From Paracidovorax wautersii (GTDB lineage: Bacteria > Pseudomonadota > Gammaproteobacteria > Burkholderiales > Burkholderiaceae_C): 37,066 nucleotides of DNA. The position numbers were made by a program, and so were the translations under genes. Shown here in pieces: positions 36,268 to 37,066 of the stretch (positions are counted from its first letter, which is position 1; the number at the start of each line of letters is the position of its first letter). The notes below the pieces were generated by a model. The model was not told the origin of the DNA and made no database searches. It saw only the letters and a list, made by a program, of their open reading frames with translations. The DNA lies in contig WNDQ01000039.1 in assembly GCA_009912175.1 (NCBI GenBank), positions 1 through 37,066 on the forward strand. The letters run 5' to 3'.

Positions 36268-36676
36268 TCACTCGGGCCGGATGTTGCCGTCGCGCACGAC
36301 CTGGCCCATGCGCTGCGTCTGCTGCGCGATGAAGTCCGCCATTTCCGCGCGGCCGCCCGGGAAGATTTCACCGCCCACGCTGCTGATGCGCTGGCGCACG
36401 TCCGGCGCCTGCAGGGCCTGCTGCAGCGCCGCGGCCAGCTTGTCGACGATGGCGGGCGGCACGCCTGCCGGCGCCTGCTCGCGCAGCAGCAGCACGGCCT
36501 GCACGCCGGTCACGTCGTGGTGGTGGCCGCCCATCGCCAGCCGTGTGCCAGCGGGAATGTCGGCCGTGGCGCGGCCGGCCAGCACCGCGCATTGGATGGG
36601 CCGGTTGCTGCCCGAGGCGCGGCCCTGCAGCACCGCGCCCAGCAGGCTGATGGGCGTTTCGATGCCCATGAAGTGG
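36268..36676 (-). pseudogene. Bug/TctC-family solute-binding protein, C-terminal remnant cut by IS
   Basis: About 136 codons survive between the IS end (36677) and the stop. The part IETPISLLGAVLQGRASG, then IQCAVLAGRATADIPAG and APAGVPPAIVDKLAAALQ to GNIRPE, follows the second lobe of Bordetella-type Bug (TctC) proteins, which bind carboxylates for tripartite tricarboxylate transporters or sensors. The signal peptide and first lobe, about 180 residues, are missing from this side. An ATG inside the IS (36702) opens a chimeric frame, but it would not restore an exported protein. The 5' part may lie beyond the right edge. Confidence 0.82.
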
Positions 36677-36713
36677 TGATCTTGCCCCTGATTTACGGAC
36701 ACCTATCTAAGCG
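36677..36713 (-). repeat. IS3 terminal inverted repeat (3' end of right copy)
   Basis: It is related to the reverse complement of 280-316 with about six differences in 37 positions. It overlaps the last codons of OrfB, as is common in compact IS3 elements. Confidence 0.8.
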
Positions 36714-37066
36714 ACATTGGCCAGCTCGTACTGCTCTGGGCTGAGGTAGCCCAGGGTCGAGTGCAGCCGGATCCGATTGTAGTCAACCTCAATGTAGTCA
36801 AACACATGAGCCTTGGCCTGCTCCCGTGTGGCGAGGTGTTCACCATGGATGGCCTCGACCTTCAGACTGTGGTTCCAACTCTCCATTGCTGCGTTGTCGT
36901 AGCAGTTGCCTCTGGCACTCATGCTGGCGATCAAAGCGTATTGCTCCAACAGGGCGCGGTGCTCGCGCGAGCAGTATTGGCTACCACGGTCAGTATGCAC
37001 GATCACTCCCCGAGGCCGATTGCGAGCAAACAGCGCCATGCGCAGCGCGTCGCAAACCAGCGTAGC
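36707..37066 (-). CDS. IS3-family transposase OrfB (partial, DDE integrase domain)
   Basis: The C-terminal 119 codons of the catalytic transposase subunit are visible, with the frame open at the window edge. [10 protein letters not shown] carries the second Asp of the DDE triad. [19 protein letters not shown] carries the catalytic Glu. [20 protein letters not shown] is the usual IS3-family ending. It normally acts as a fusion with OrfA. Confidence 0.95.
   Translation of the reverse strand, partial: ATLVCDALRMALFARNRPRGVIVHTDRGSQYCSREHRALLEQYALIASMSARGNCYDNAAMESWNHSLKVEAIHGEHLATREQAKAHVFDYIEVDYNRIRLHSTLGYLSPEQYELANVA

Larger units (their letters stand above)
36677..37066 (-). mobile_element. 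IS3-family insertion sequence, 3' end (partial, runs off right edge)
   Basis: This is the 3' end of a leftward IS3-family element. Its terminal repeat begins at 36677 (TGATCTTGCCCC) and OrfB fills the rest. It has the same orientation as, and matching terminal repeats to, the element at 1-316, so the window lies between two co-oriented ends. It interrupts the Bug-type gene. Confidence 0.9.

Overview
This is a high-GC window with tightly packed, mostly leftward operons. Its gene families are typical of Burkholderiales, most likely Comamonadaceae of the Variovorax/Acidovorax/Hydrogenophaga type: a liu leucine operon with LiuR-like operators, Bug-type binding proteins, dpp-type transport, and acdS. 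That placement is inferred from gene content, since there is no rRNA or other marker. No tRNA, rRNA, CRISPR array or phage module was seen.

Layout. (1) 1-316: the 5' end of an IS3-family element (OrfA, leftward), inserted in the Lrp-type regulator acdR. (2) 633-2792: acdS (ACC deaminase), then an orphan C-terminal piece of a pyruvate dehydrogenase E1. (3) 2820-11669: a TauE/SafE permease, then a five-gene dipeptide-type ABC operon with an M20 peptidase, facing a LysR regulator. (4) 11666-19058: a leucine-degradation operon in the order liuB, liuC, DUF4126, liuD, a GhrA-like dehydrogenase, and HMG-CoA lyase, headed by an ACGT-rich palindrome. (5) 19189-24103: the stress module prkA(yeaG)-yeaH-spoVR(ycgB), with a possible sigma-54 promoter. 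(6) 24458-31956: a sugar-acid operon of polar-amino-acid-type ABC transporter genes, a broken LgoD-like dehydrogenase, tagaturonate reductase and altronate dehydratase. It faces a GntR/FCD regulator across a region with repeated operator-like boxes. (7) 31973-36230: an acyl-CoA synthetase with a second LiuR-like box, a HAD phosphatase, a Pro-rich exported protein, OsmC and YchJ. (8) 36268-37066: the 3' part of a Bug-type gene cut by the 3' end of an IS3 element, probably the same IS and in the same orientation as at the left edge.

How the genes work together. liuB/C/D and the lyase convert 3-methylcrotonyl-CoA to acetoacetate plus acetyl-CoA. The distant acyl-CoA synthetase appears to share their regulator. 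The sugar-acid operon would import a hexonate or uronate and take it through tagaturonate and altronate to 2-keto-3-deoxygluconate, but its first dehydrogenase has lost the NAD-binding segment. The dpp-type operon probably imports small peptides for the M20 peptidase.

The most notable signals are three broken genes (acdR, the lgoD-like gene and the bug gene), the paired LiuR-like boxes, the GntR box array, a 21-bp inverted repeat between liuC and liuB, and the PDH E1 fragment beside acdS. I found no wholly new multi-gene system.
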